Origin: Lachnospiraceae bacterium UBA6998
Lineage (GTDB): Bacteria > Bacillota > Clostridia > Lachnospirales > Lachnospiraceae
Assembly: GCA_002448395.1 (NCBI GenBank)
Contig: DJXS01000068.1
Span: forward strand, 1-5,196
Length of the DNA stretch: 5,196 nt
Direction of reading: 5' to 3'
Shown here: piece after piece, positions 1 through 4,636 of the stretch
How the letters are laid out: each line of letters starts with the position of its first letter
How positions within the stretch are numbered: position 1 is the first letter of the stretch
Made by a program: the position numbers and the translations under genes
The notes under the pieces: generated by a model
What the model was told of the DNA's origin: nothing
What the model saw: only the letters and a program-made list of their open reading frames with translations
Database searches by the model: none

Positions 1-28
1 AAAAGGACTGCCGTGATCAGCAGTCCTT
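1..28 (-). terminator. Rho-independent terminator of the two-component operon
   Basis: A perfect 9-bp stem (AAGGACTGC at 3-11 pairing with GCAGTCCTT at 20-28) encloses an 8-nt loop. Read on the minus strand, the hairpin is followed by TTTT, which reaches the window edge at position 1. It begins about 16 bases after the histidine kinase stop codon, so it most likely ends the response regulator-kinase transcript. The full length of the T-run is not visible. Confidence 0.8.
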
Positions 29-43
29 CACAGTATATGGTAT

Positions 44-1111
44 TCAGTTCTTTTTTGACGCTCCTGTAAGCTTCACGATAAAGGTACTTCCCTCTCCCGG
101 CTCGCTCTCCACCCGGATCTCTCCTCCGACTATATCGACGATACGTTTTACAAGAGCAAGGCCCAGCCCATTGCCCTGTATAGAATGGGATGTATCTCCC
201 TGATAAAACTTGTCAAAGACATGGCGCACCGTCTCAGGCGGCATCCCGCAGCCTGTATCCTTCACGGAGACCACGGCATTTTTATCCTCTGTCCGCAGCG
301 ACACGCTGACGGTCCCGCCCTCTTCCGTGAATTTAAACGCATTTGACAGAAGATTATTCCACACGATCGACAACAGTTCTCTGTCTGAAGTGATGATCAC
401 GTCATCTTCGATGTCCGGTTCAATCTCGATCTCCTTTTCTTCCCAGATATTCTCAAATCCGAGGAGACAATCCGTGAGCTGCCCGCCCAGGTCGAACTGT
501 TCCGACTTCGGTCTGATCTGCTGGTTCTCAAGACGGCTGAGCCGGAGTACGTTCGTGATCAGTGTATTGAGACGAATTGCAGCAGCTGAGATCGCCACGG
601 CATATTCCTTCCGTTCATGCTCGGGCAGGTTCTCCGCGTTCAACAGGCTGCTGTAGTTCTGTATGACGGCCAGCGGCGTTTTGATCTCGTGGGATACATT
701 GGAGACAAAGTCCGTCTTCAGTGTTTCAATACTGCCGAGCTCGGTGATCATCGCATTCAGGTCACGGATCATGGTGTCCAGATAATCTTCTTTTCCCTCC
801 TCATGGAGAGGGGCGATCCGCACCGAGAAATCGCCATGCGCCACTTTTTTGGTCGCCTCTGAAATCTCCTGCAGCGGCGTGTCATATGCGACCTTCATTC
901 GTGACCTGATCAGCAGCGTGAGAAGCACCGATACACTGATCCAGTACAGCACCATGATATGCGTCTGGACGATCGGAGCCCAGCCGGCTTTCTCCATCCC
1001 CAAAAGGATAGCGACGTGCACCCCGGCAGTGATCAGAAGAACGCTGAGAACGATCCAAAATATTGACAGAGGAAAACGGCTTCGCTTCTCCCCGGAAGAT
1101 CCCCGGCTCAT
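44..1111 (-). CDS. HAMP-domain sensor histidine kinase
   Basis: This 355-residue membrane histidine kinase autophosphorylates and passes phosphate to the response regulator encoded just upstream. Two hydrophobic segments (about 14-37 and 51-69) leave only about 14 residues outside the membrane. A HAMP linker follows (about 72-127). The dimerisation/phosphoacceptor box is SHEIKTP at 140-146, with His141 as the phosphorylated residue. The ATP-binding domain shows an N box (NNLLSNAFKF, 252-261), G1 (DTGCGM, 285-290), an F box (FDKFYQ, 299-304) and G2 (GNGLGLAL, 313-320), all intact. The ATG overlaps the regulator's TGA in an ATGA, which suggests translational coupling; an AAGGCGG lies just upstream. 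The signal sensed is unknown. No transporter or target gene is visible beside it to suggest one. Confidence 0.95.
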   Translation of the reverse strand: MSRGSSGEKRSRFPLSIFWIVLSVLLITAGVHVAILLGMEKAGWAPIVQTHIMVLYWISVSVLLTLLIRSRMKVAYDTPLQEISEATKKVAHGDFSVRIAPLHEEGKEDYLDTMIRDLNAMITELGSIETLKTDFVSNVSHEIKTPLAVIQNYSSLLNAENLPEHERKEYAVAISAAAIRLNTLITNVLRLSRLENQQIRPKSEQFDLGGQLTDCLLGFENIWEEKEIEIEPDIEDDVIITSDRELLSIVWNNLLSNAFKFTEEGGTVSVSLRTEDKNAVVSVKDTGCGMPPETVRHVFDKFYQGDTSHSIQGNGLGLALVKRIVDIVGGEIRVESEPGEGSTFIVKLTGASKKN

Positions 1112-1779
1112 TTGATCACCGCCTTGTAGCCGAGGCCGTGCACTGTTTTGATCTCAAAATCATAACATTCCGACAGTTTGGCCCGGAGCTTCGTCATGTA
1201 AACATCCACTGTGCGGGTCCCGGAATTAGTGTCTGCGTCCCAGAATTCATCCATAAGCTGCTGGCGGGAAAACGTCTTCTTCGGATAGGACAGCAGCTTA
1301 TAGAGAATATTGAACTCCCGGACAGTGAGAGCAATTTCCTCATCTCCCAGCTGTGCCGTGTGCTCATCCAGGTCCATAACAAATCTGCCGACTTCCAACC
1401 GGTGGCTGGTGGCGATCTTCGCGCGGCGCAGCAGAGCGCCGATCCTGAGCAGCAGCTCGTCAAAGTTCACCGGCTTGGTCATATAATCATCGATCCCGAT
1501 TCCATAGCCTTTCTGCATAGATCCAATATCATCTCTCGCTGTCATAAACAGGATCGGGATCTCGCTGTTCAGGCTCCTGATCGTCTTCGCGAATTCATAT
1601 CCGTCTACTCCCGGCATCATGATATCGGAGATAATAAGGTCAAAAACCGTATCATACATGGCGTCATAAGCTTTATTGGCGCCCGGGCATCCCACAGCAT
1701 CATAGCCGTTCTGCTTCAGGAACGTACAAACGGAGCGGTTCAGGTCTTTATCGTCTTCTACTACAAGTATTCTGAACAT
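1108..1779 (-). CDS. OmpR/PhoB-family response regulator
   Basis: This 223-residue DNA-binding response regulator is the cognate partner of the adjacent kinase. The receiver domain (1-118) has the acidic cluster EDD at 8-10, phosphoacceptor Asp52 in SDIMMPG, Thr80 and Lys102 in TKP, so it should be phosphorylatable. The C-terminal winged helix (about 125-223) has the usual LTVREFNIL (151-159), FSRQQLMDEFW (170-180), the recognition-helix region RTVDVYMTKLRAKL (189-202) and the terminal HGLGYKAV wing. Length is typical of the family. The ATG is supported by a GGGAGA ribosome binding site at 1787-1792, 7 bases upstream. It is the first gene of the operon and may bind the ATGTTA repeats in its own promoter region. 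The regulon is unknown. Confidence 0.95.
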   Translation of the reverse strand: MFRILVVEDDKDLNRSVCTFLKQNGYDAVGCPGANKAYDAMYDTVFDLIISDIMMPGVDGYEFAKTIRSLNSEIPILFMTARDDIGSMQKGYGIGIDDYMTKPVNFDELLLRIGALLRRAKIATSHRLEVGRFVMDLDEHTAQLGDEEIALTVREFNILYKLLSYPKKTFSRQQLMDEFWDADTNSGTRTVDVYMTKLRAKLSECYDFEIKTVHGLGYKAVIK

Positions 1780-1811
1780 AGTATTGTCTCCCTGGCTGAA
1801 ATTACATGATG

Positions 1812-1842
1812 AGTATACAACATAAATGTTAGAGTTATGTTA
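1812..1842 (-). promoter_or_regulatory. Candidate promoter and response-regulator box upstream of the two-component operon
   Basis: On the minus strand, a TATACT (1817-1812) is a good -10 candidate, but no recognisable -35 lies 17 bases upstream. Instead, two direct TAACAT repeats (1842-1837 and 1831-1826, ATGTTA on plus) occupy that place with an 11-bp period. This layout is like OmpR/PhoB-type activator boxes that substitute for a poor -35. The same stretch also contains a 7-bp inverted repeat (1819-1825 with 1835-1841). Autoregulation is an inference; no transcription start is known. Confidence 0.4.
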
Positions 1843-1849
1843 ATATGAC

Positions 1850-1878
1850 TTGATTTACCCTGTATATTTTTTCATACT
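1850..1878 (+). promoter_or_regulatory. Possible promoter for the DUF1848 gene
   Basis: TTGATT (1850-1855) and CATACT (1873-1878) are spaced by 17 bases, each matching the sigma-A consensus at four of six positions. They lie about 70 bases upstream of the DUF1848 start codon. The region is AT-rich and no better candidate was seen, but the match is weak. Confidence 0.3.
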
Positions 1879-1949
1879 GAGTAAATGCTGACATTGAATC
1901 ATTGTGGAAGCTCAGCGACAGATGAAACAGAATTTTGCGGCGAGGTAGA

Positions 1950-2882
1950 ATGATCATCAACACAGGACAGAGAACAGATATACCGGCGTTTTATGCCGAA
2001 TGGTTTGCGAACAGACTAAGAGAAGGGTTTGTCTGCGTTCGCAATCCCTTTAATCCGGGTCAGGTCAGCCGCTACCGCCTTGACCCTTCTATTGTGGACG
2101 TCATCGGCTTCTGCACCAAAAATCCGGCTCCCATGTTCCCCTATATGGATCTTCTGAAGGACTACGGCCAGTACTGGTTCGTCTCCATCACGCCTTACGG
2201 AAGAGACATTGAGCCGAATGTCCCGGACAAGCACCGCCTGATCGACGACTTCAAGAGGCTCTCCGACATGGTCGGTGTAGATTCTGTCGGATGGCGCTTC
2301 GACCCGATCTTGCTCTCTAATCGATACACAATGGAATACCAGCTCCGCGCTTTTGACCAGATTGCTTCTGCCCTGGATGGATACACCCACACTGCGGTGA
2401 TCAGTTTCATCGATCTGTATCCGAAAGTCAGGCGAAATTTCCCGGAAGCAAAAGAGGTCACCAGGGAGCAGCGCCTGGTCCTCGGAAAAGAAATCATAAA
2501 GATCGCTTCTGCCCACGGCATGACAGTCAAACCCTGCGCGGAAGGCGATGAACTTGCTGCCTACGGTGCCGACTGCGGCGGCTGTATGAGGATCAGCGAT
2601 TATGAAAAAGCCATCGGAAAGCATCTGAACGCGCCCAAAAAGAAAGGCGCAAGAGCGGATTGCGCCTGCTATCTGTCCTGCGATATCGGCGCATATAACA
2701 CTTGCAGACATCTGTGCAGATATTGCTATGCAAATGCGGAAGCTTCTGAAGTGCTGGCGCAGAGCAGACTCCATGACCCTGCGTCGCCGTTTTTGATTGG
2801 AAACTATATGGATGGAGATAAGATCCACGATGTTCCACAGAAGTCATGGATTGATGGGCAGATGAGTCTGGAGCTGGAGTGA
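1950..2882 (+). CDS. DUF1848 family protein with C-terminal radical-SAM-like cysteine motif
   Basis: This 310-residue protein of unknown function is recognised as DUF1848 from its N-terminus (MIINTGQRTDIPAFY), the RNPFNP segment near 31-36, FCTKNPAPM (54-62) and WRFDPI (115-120). Cysteines cluster in the last third: Cys196, Cys209, Cys212, Cys238, Cys240, Cys244, then Cys252/Cys256/Cys259 in CRHLCRYCYAN. The last three form CX3CXYC, the spacing that binds the 4Fe-4S cluster in radical SAM enzymes, although there it normally lies near the N-terminus. An iron-sulfur enzyme is therefore an inference. I chose the ATG at 1950 because GAGGT (1942-1946) lies just upstream and family members begin MIINTG. 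An in-frame TTG at 1935 would add five residues but lacks a ribosome binding site. The gene appears monocistronic and converges on the flavodoxin operon. Confidence 0.9.
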   Translation: MIINTGQRTDIPAFYAEWFANRLREGFVCVRNPFNPGQVSRYRLDPSIVDVIGFCTKNPAPMFPYMDLLKDYGQYWFVSITPYGRDIEPNVPDKHRLIDDFKRLSDMVGVDSVGWRFDPILLSNRYTMEYQLRAFDQIASALDGYTHTAVISFIDLYPKVRRNFPEAKEVTREQRLVLGKEIIKIASAHGMTVKPCAEGDELAAYGADCGGCMRISDYEKAIGKHLNAPKKKGARADCACYLSCDIGAYNTCRHLCRYCYANAEASEVLAQSRLHDPASPFLIGNYMDGDKIHDVPQKSWIDGQMSLELE

Positions 2883-2897
2883 ATACAGGTAGTGAAA

Positions 2898-2929
2898 AAT
2901 CGCCGCACTTTAATGCAAGTGCGGCGATT
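2898..2929. terminator. Bidirectional Rho-independent terminator between convergent genes
   Basis: A perfect 13-bp inverted repeat (2898-2910 with 2917-2929) encloses a 6-nt loop. It lies 15 bases after the DUF1848 stop. On the minus strand the stem runs directly into TTTTTC, a good terminator for the flavodoxin operon. On the plus strand it is followed by the weaker CTTATTACT, so it can also serve DUF1848. Its position between two converging genes supports a shared role. Confidence 0.88.
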
Positions 2930-2991
2930 CTTATTACTCTCCTGTGCGGTCCGTACCATCAGTCCAATTCAGGAGGAATTTACAAATATGT

Positions 2992-3018
2992 TCAAGCCAG
3001 TGCTGCCCCTAGAGCCTT
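2992..3018 (-). pseudogene. Remnant of a second flavodoxin C-terminus
   Basis: Read on the minus strand, these 27 bases match the last 27 bases of the flavodoxin gene (3041-3067) at 24 positions and encode the same end, KALGAALA followed by TGA. The three differences (CTT/CTA, GGT/GGG, GCT/GCA) are all third-codon and synonymous. This pattern fits the tail of a former tandem flavodoxin paralogue whose body was lost, more than a fresh slippage copy. No further upstream coding part of it is present. It has no start codon and is not expected to be translated. Confidence 0.6.
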
Positions 3019-3041
3019 TGTTCTCCTAGAGCCTTTGTTCT
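3008..3041. repeat. Perfect 17-bp tandem duplication at the flavodoxin 3' end
   Basis: The unit CCTAGAGCCTTTGTTCT occurs twice head to tail at 3008-3024 and 3025-3041, with no mismatch. The first unit overlaps the flavodoxin C-terminal remnant and the last base of the second overlaps the flavodoxin stop codon. A 12-base sequence (TCAAGCCAGTGC) also flanks the pair at 2992-3003 and 3041-3052. The structure looks like the scar of recombination or replication slippage. Confidence 0.85.
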
Positions 3042-3463
3042 CAAGCCAGTGCAGCACCAAGAGCCTTGCAGGCTTCAATCGCATCATCATCGGGCTCGTT
3101 GTTGGCCATAACACTGTCTACAGCGAGATTCGCGCCGGCATCACGGCAGTCATCTTCCCAGTTACGCATCCATTCGCCGTCTCCCCAGCCGTAAGAGCCG
3201 AACAGAGCGATCTTTTTGCCGGAGAGTTCTCCCTTAACATCGTCGAACATCGGCTGGAATTCACTCTCTTCCAGAACTTCCGCACCCATAGCGGGGCATC
3301 CGAAAGCGATGGCGTCGTAAGAAGCGACGTCCGCCGCGCCGAACTCGGAAGCGGTCTTAACGTCGACCTCAGCGCCTGCGCCCTGTGCGCCTGCTGCTAC
3401 AGCATCCGCCATTGTCTGTGTGTTGCCTGTTCCGCTCCAGAATACTACTGCTACTTTGCTCAT
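3041..3463 (-). CDS. Short-chain clostridial flavodoxin
   Basis: This 140-residue cytoplasmic FMN-binding electron carrier can substitute for ferredoxin in low-potential reactions when iron is scarce. The phosphate-binding loop SGTGNT is at 10-15. The 50s flavin loop lies in GCPAMGAEVLEESEF (55-69). The 90s loop GSYGWGDGEWM (89-99) supplies Tyr91 and Trp93 near the isoalloxazine ring. NNEPDDDAIEACKALG near the end is typical of clostridial flavodoxins, as is the length. I chose the ATG at 3463-3461 because an AAAGGAG (3475-3469) precedes it by about 5 bases; an earlier in-frame start five codons upstream would place that site inside the gene. It is the last gene of the operon, 31 bases after the DUF3793 stop. 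A partial copy of its 3' end lies just downstream. Confidence 0.96.
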   Translation of the reverse strand: MSKVAVVFWSGTGNTQTMADAVAAGAQGAGAEVDVKTASEFGAADVASYDAIAFGCPAMGAEVLEESEFQPMFDDVKGELSGKKIALFGSYGWGDGEWMRNWEDDCRDAGANLAVDSVMANNEPDDDAIEACKALGAALA

Positions 3464-3494
3464 TTTTTCTCCTTTCAAATTGAAAATCTATACA

Positions 3495-4049
3495 CTAAAC
3501 GCCTGCCACTGCAAGCCTGGTGAGCGGCACGCCCTCCGCCCAGCGCCTGCAGTAGATGCGCGTGCATTTGTCAAATCGCTCAAAAGTCTTTCTTGCTGCT
3601 TCCGCATCGCCGTAGACCTGCCAGCATCCTGTCAGCTTGCTGCGCGAACCGCCATAACGGATGAAACCTCGCACATCCTCCGGAGGATAACTGAGGAAAA
3701 GCCCAATCTCATGAGGGAATGCTTTCCGTCCACGCAGTCTTCGGATCAGTTCCAGAAGACAGTATTCAGAGTTCCTATCCGAATAACCCTCTTGACTGAG
3801 CAGATCTCTTGCCTCCTCCCCCGCCAGGTCTTTTTCCAGACGGTCAGGGCGATACAAGTACAGAAGAACACGTTTTTTGCTCCACCTCAGAGGTATCAGC
3901 CTCAGACCTCTGGGTACCAGTTTCCGGTTCAAATCCCGGAGCTGCCCCGACAGTTCGTGCAGATCCGTATATTCACAGGTAAAAATATTGCCTGTCTTGA
4001 GGCCCGCCAGCGTCGGTGAGCCGAACTTCACCAGTGTCTCATCAGACAT
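3495..4049 (-). CDS. DUF3793 family protein
   Basis: This 184-residue soluble protein has no established function. It is recognised as DUF3793 by SPTLAGLKTGN (11-21), LYRPDRLEKDL (65-75), FPHEIGLFLSYPPEDVRGF (111-129), a KLTGCWQVYGD segment (138-148) and KCTRIY (161-166). There are no membrane segments or signal peptide. Cysteines at 25, 97, 142, 162 and 167 do not form a standard metal motif. The ATG at 4049 follows GGGAGG (4064-4059) with a 9-base spacer. An upstream in-frame TTG would add 16 residues read from the REP-like repeat and is rejected. It lies between DUF2325 and flavodoxin in one transcription unit, so I infer a role linked to flavodoxin use or iron shortage. The biochemical activity is unknown. 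Confidence 0.9.
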   Translation of the reverse strand: MSDETLVKFGSPTLAGLKTGNIFTCEYTDLHELSGQLRDLNRKLVPRGLRLIPLRWSKKRVLLYLYRPDRLEKDLAGEEARDLLSQEGYSDRNSEYCLLELIRRLRGRKAFPHEIGLFLSYPPEDVRGFIRYGGSRSKLTGCWQVYGDAEAARKTFERFDKCTRIYCRRWAEGVPLTRLAVAGV

Positions 4050-4065
4050 TTCCCATTTCCTCCCG

Positions 4066-4098
4066 TTTGTGACAAAGGGACGGTTCTTCTGACACAAA
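4066..4098. repeat. REP-like palindrome in the DUF2325-DUF3793 gap
   Basis: TTTGTGACA (4066-4074) and TGACACAAA (4090-4098) pair over eight bases with one A-A mismatch around a 15-nt loop. Read on the minus strand the core includes AGAACCGTCCCTTTGTCACA, which I recognise from memory as a short repeat common in clostridial and other genomes and often linked to REP-associated Y1 transposases. A second possible stem (GACGGTT at 4079-4085 with AACCGTC at 4099-4105) overlaps it. No transposase gene is in the window. Confidence 0.55.
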
Positions 4099-4123
4099 AA
4101 CCGTCAGAAAGATCAAAATCCAG

Positions 4124-4414
4124 TCATGCAGATGCAGCCGCGTACTTCTCAAGAATCGATCGCAGTGCTGCAACAGATGCTGTCTTAGAGTGCTCCACAT
4201 GCGTTCCGCATCCTCGAATCTCGCACTGAGCGTTTTTAAGAACTTTATGAGACAGTGCTCCTGTAAAACAGATCATCAGGTCCGGCCTGCCCAGTTTGTT
4301 CTTAAGGCTGCCGGAAGGTTTGATGAATATTTTTGCCTTTCCGCAGTACTCTTCACAGATATCCTTATACTGTCTCTCCATACATTCGTTTCCGCCGAGT
4401 ATCACCACTTTCAT
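4124..4414 (-). CDS. DUF2325 family protein
   Basis: This small, 96-residue soluble protein has no assigned biochemical function. The start MKVVILGGNECMERQYKDIC (1-20), with its Rossmann-like beta strand and GGNE turn, then PDLMICFTGALSHKVLK (44-60) and the final SVAALRSILEKY (80-91), identify it as DUF2325. Cysteines at 11, 20, 24, 64 and 69 and histidines at 56, 72 and 75 could bind metal or respond to redox, but this is a guess. The ATG at 4414 has an AAGGAG (4427-4422) 7 bases upstream. It is the first gene of the operon, directly behind a strong promoter with DtxR-like operators, followed after 74 bases by DUF3793. I infer an iron-limitation role from that context only. Confidence 0.88.
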   Translation of the reverse strand: MKVVILGGNECMERQYKDICEEYCGKAKIFIKPSGSLKNKLGRPDLMICFTGALSHKVLKNAQCEIRGCGTHVEHSKTASVAALRSILEKYAAASA

Positions 4415-4435
4415 GTCATGTCTCCTTGCGCCGTC

Positions 4436-4454
4436 TATAGTTATACATAACTAA
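4436..4454. promoter_or_regulatory. Proximal DtxR-like operator
   Basis: On the minus strand this 19-mer reads TTAGTTATGTATAACTATA, with an inner 7-bp inverted repeat (TAGTTAT/ATAACTA around two bases, 4438-4453). Its half-sites resemble the DtxR/IdeR pattern TTAGGTTAG-CCTAACC. It lies in the leader, 21 bases upstream of the DUF2325 start codon and outside the promoter, so it would act as a second site or roadblock. Assignment to this family is by similarity only. Confidence 0.45.
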
Positions 4455-4472
4455 CTTATGTTTGAAATAAAT

Positions 4473-4487
4473 GCGCCTCCCCGGCGC
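4473..4487 (-). other. GC-rich leader hairpin
   Basis: GCGCC (4473-4477) pairs with GGCGC (4483-4487) around a 5-nt loop, in otherwise AT-rich DNA. It would form within about 20 bases of the predicted transcript start. The stem is followed on the minus strand by ATTTATTTC, so it could stabilise the 5' end or weakly attenuate. The stem is short and the role is unknown. Confidence 0.3.
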
Positions 4488-4490
4488 CTC

Positions 4491-4509
4491 ATGGGTTAAA
4501 TATAACTAA
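4491..4509. promoter_or_regulatory. Distal DtxR-like operator covering the -10 box
   Basis: On the minus strand this 19-mer reads TTAGTTATATTTAACCCAT. It aligns with the proximal site (shared TTAGTTAT, then TAAC at the same offset) and keeps the TTAG...TAACC pattern of DtxR/IdeR boxes. It completely covers the TATATT -10, which is where a metal-dependent repressor would act. The two sites are 55 bp apart centre to centre and share a 10-bp direct repeat (ATAACTAACT on plus). Confidence 0.5.
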
Positions 4510-4527
4510 CTATTCTATTTTTGTCAA
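4499..4527 (-). promoter_or_regulatory. Strong sigma-A promoter of the DUF2325-DUF3793-flavodoxin operon
   Basis: A consensus TTGACA (4527-4522) and TATATT (4504-4499) are separated by exactly 17 bases on the minus strand. Transcription would start near 4492, giving a leader of roughly 78 bases before the DUF2325 ATG. The operator-like repeat at 4491-4509 overlaps the -10 and expected start, suggesting repression of an otherwise strong promoter. Confidence 0.75.
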
Positions 4528-4579
4528 CCGTACTGAGAAATTACGTCTTTTCGGATTAAGATGCAAAAGAGTGAGGAGC

Positions 4580-4593
4580 CTGACGGCTGTCAG
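4580..4593 (-). terminator. Weak hairpin downstream of the ANTAR gene
   Basis: CTGAC (4580-4584) and GTCAG (4589-4593) form a 5-bp stem with a 4-nt loop. On the minus strand a pyrimidine-rich stretch containing TTTT follows only after about ten bases. It is the best terminator candidate between the ANTAR gene and the next promoter, but it is weak. The adjoining 10-bp palindrome TCAGATCTGA (4590-4599) competes with it. Confidence 0.25.
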
Positions 4594-4636
4594 ATCTGAT
4601 GAGAACAAACATTTGACGGTTTTGTTGTGATCGCTT

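Noticed and set aside
1063..1809. 248-residue plus-strand open frame
   Set aside because: It lies opposite the response regulator, which has all receiver and winged-helix motifs. The frame matches no family and has no ribosome binding site.
1888..1916. GCTGA/TCAGC inverted repeat in the DUF1848 leader as a riboswitch or attenuator
   Set aside because: The stem is only five base pairs with a loop near 20 bases, and no known riboswitch core is present.
2016..2828. 270-residue minus-strand open frame
   Set aside because: It is antisense to the DUF1848 gene, with a composition typical of a codon shadow and no recognisable motif or start signal.
2992..3067. CRISPR-like repeats next to the flavodoxin
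   Set aside because: There are only two or three unequal short copies, with no regular spacers, and they are explained by the gene-end duplication and the 17-bp tandem repeat.
2879..3523. 214-residue plus-strand open frame across the flavodoxin
   Set aside because: It starts at the DUF1848 stop, passes through the terminator and is antisense to a clear flavodoxin. It is not a plausible gene.
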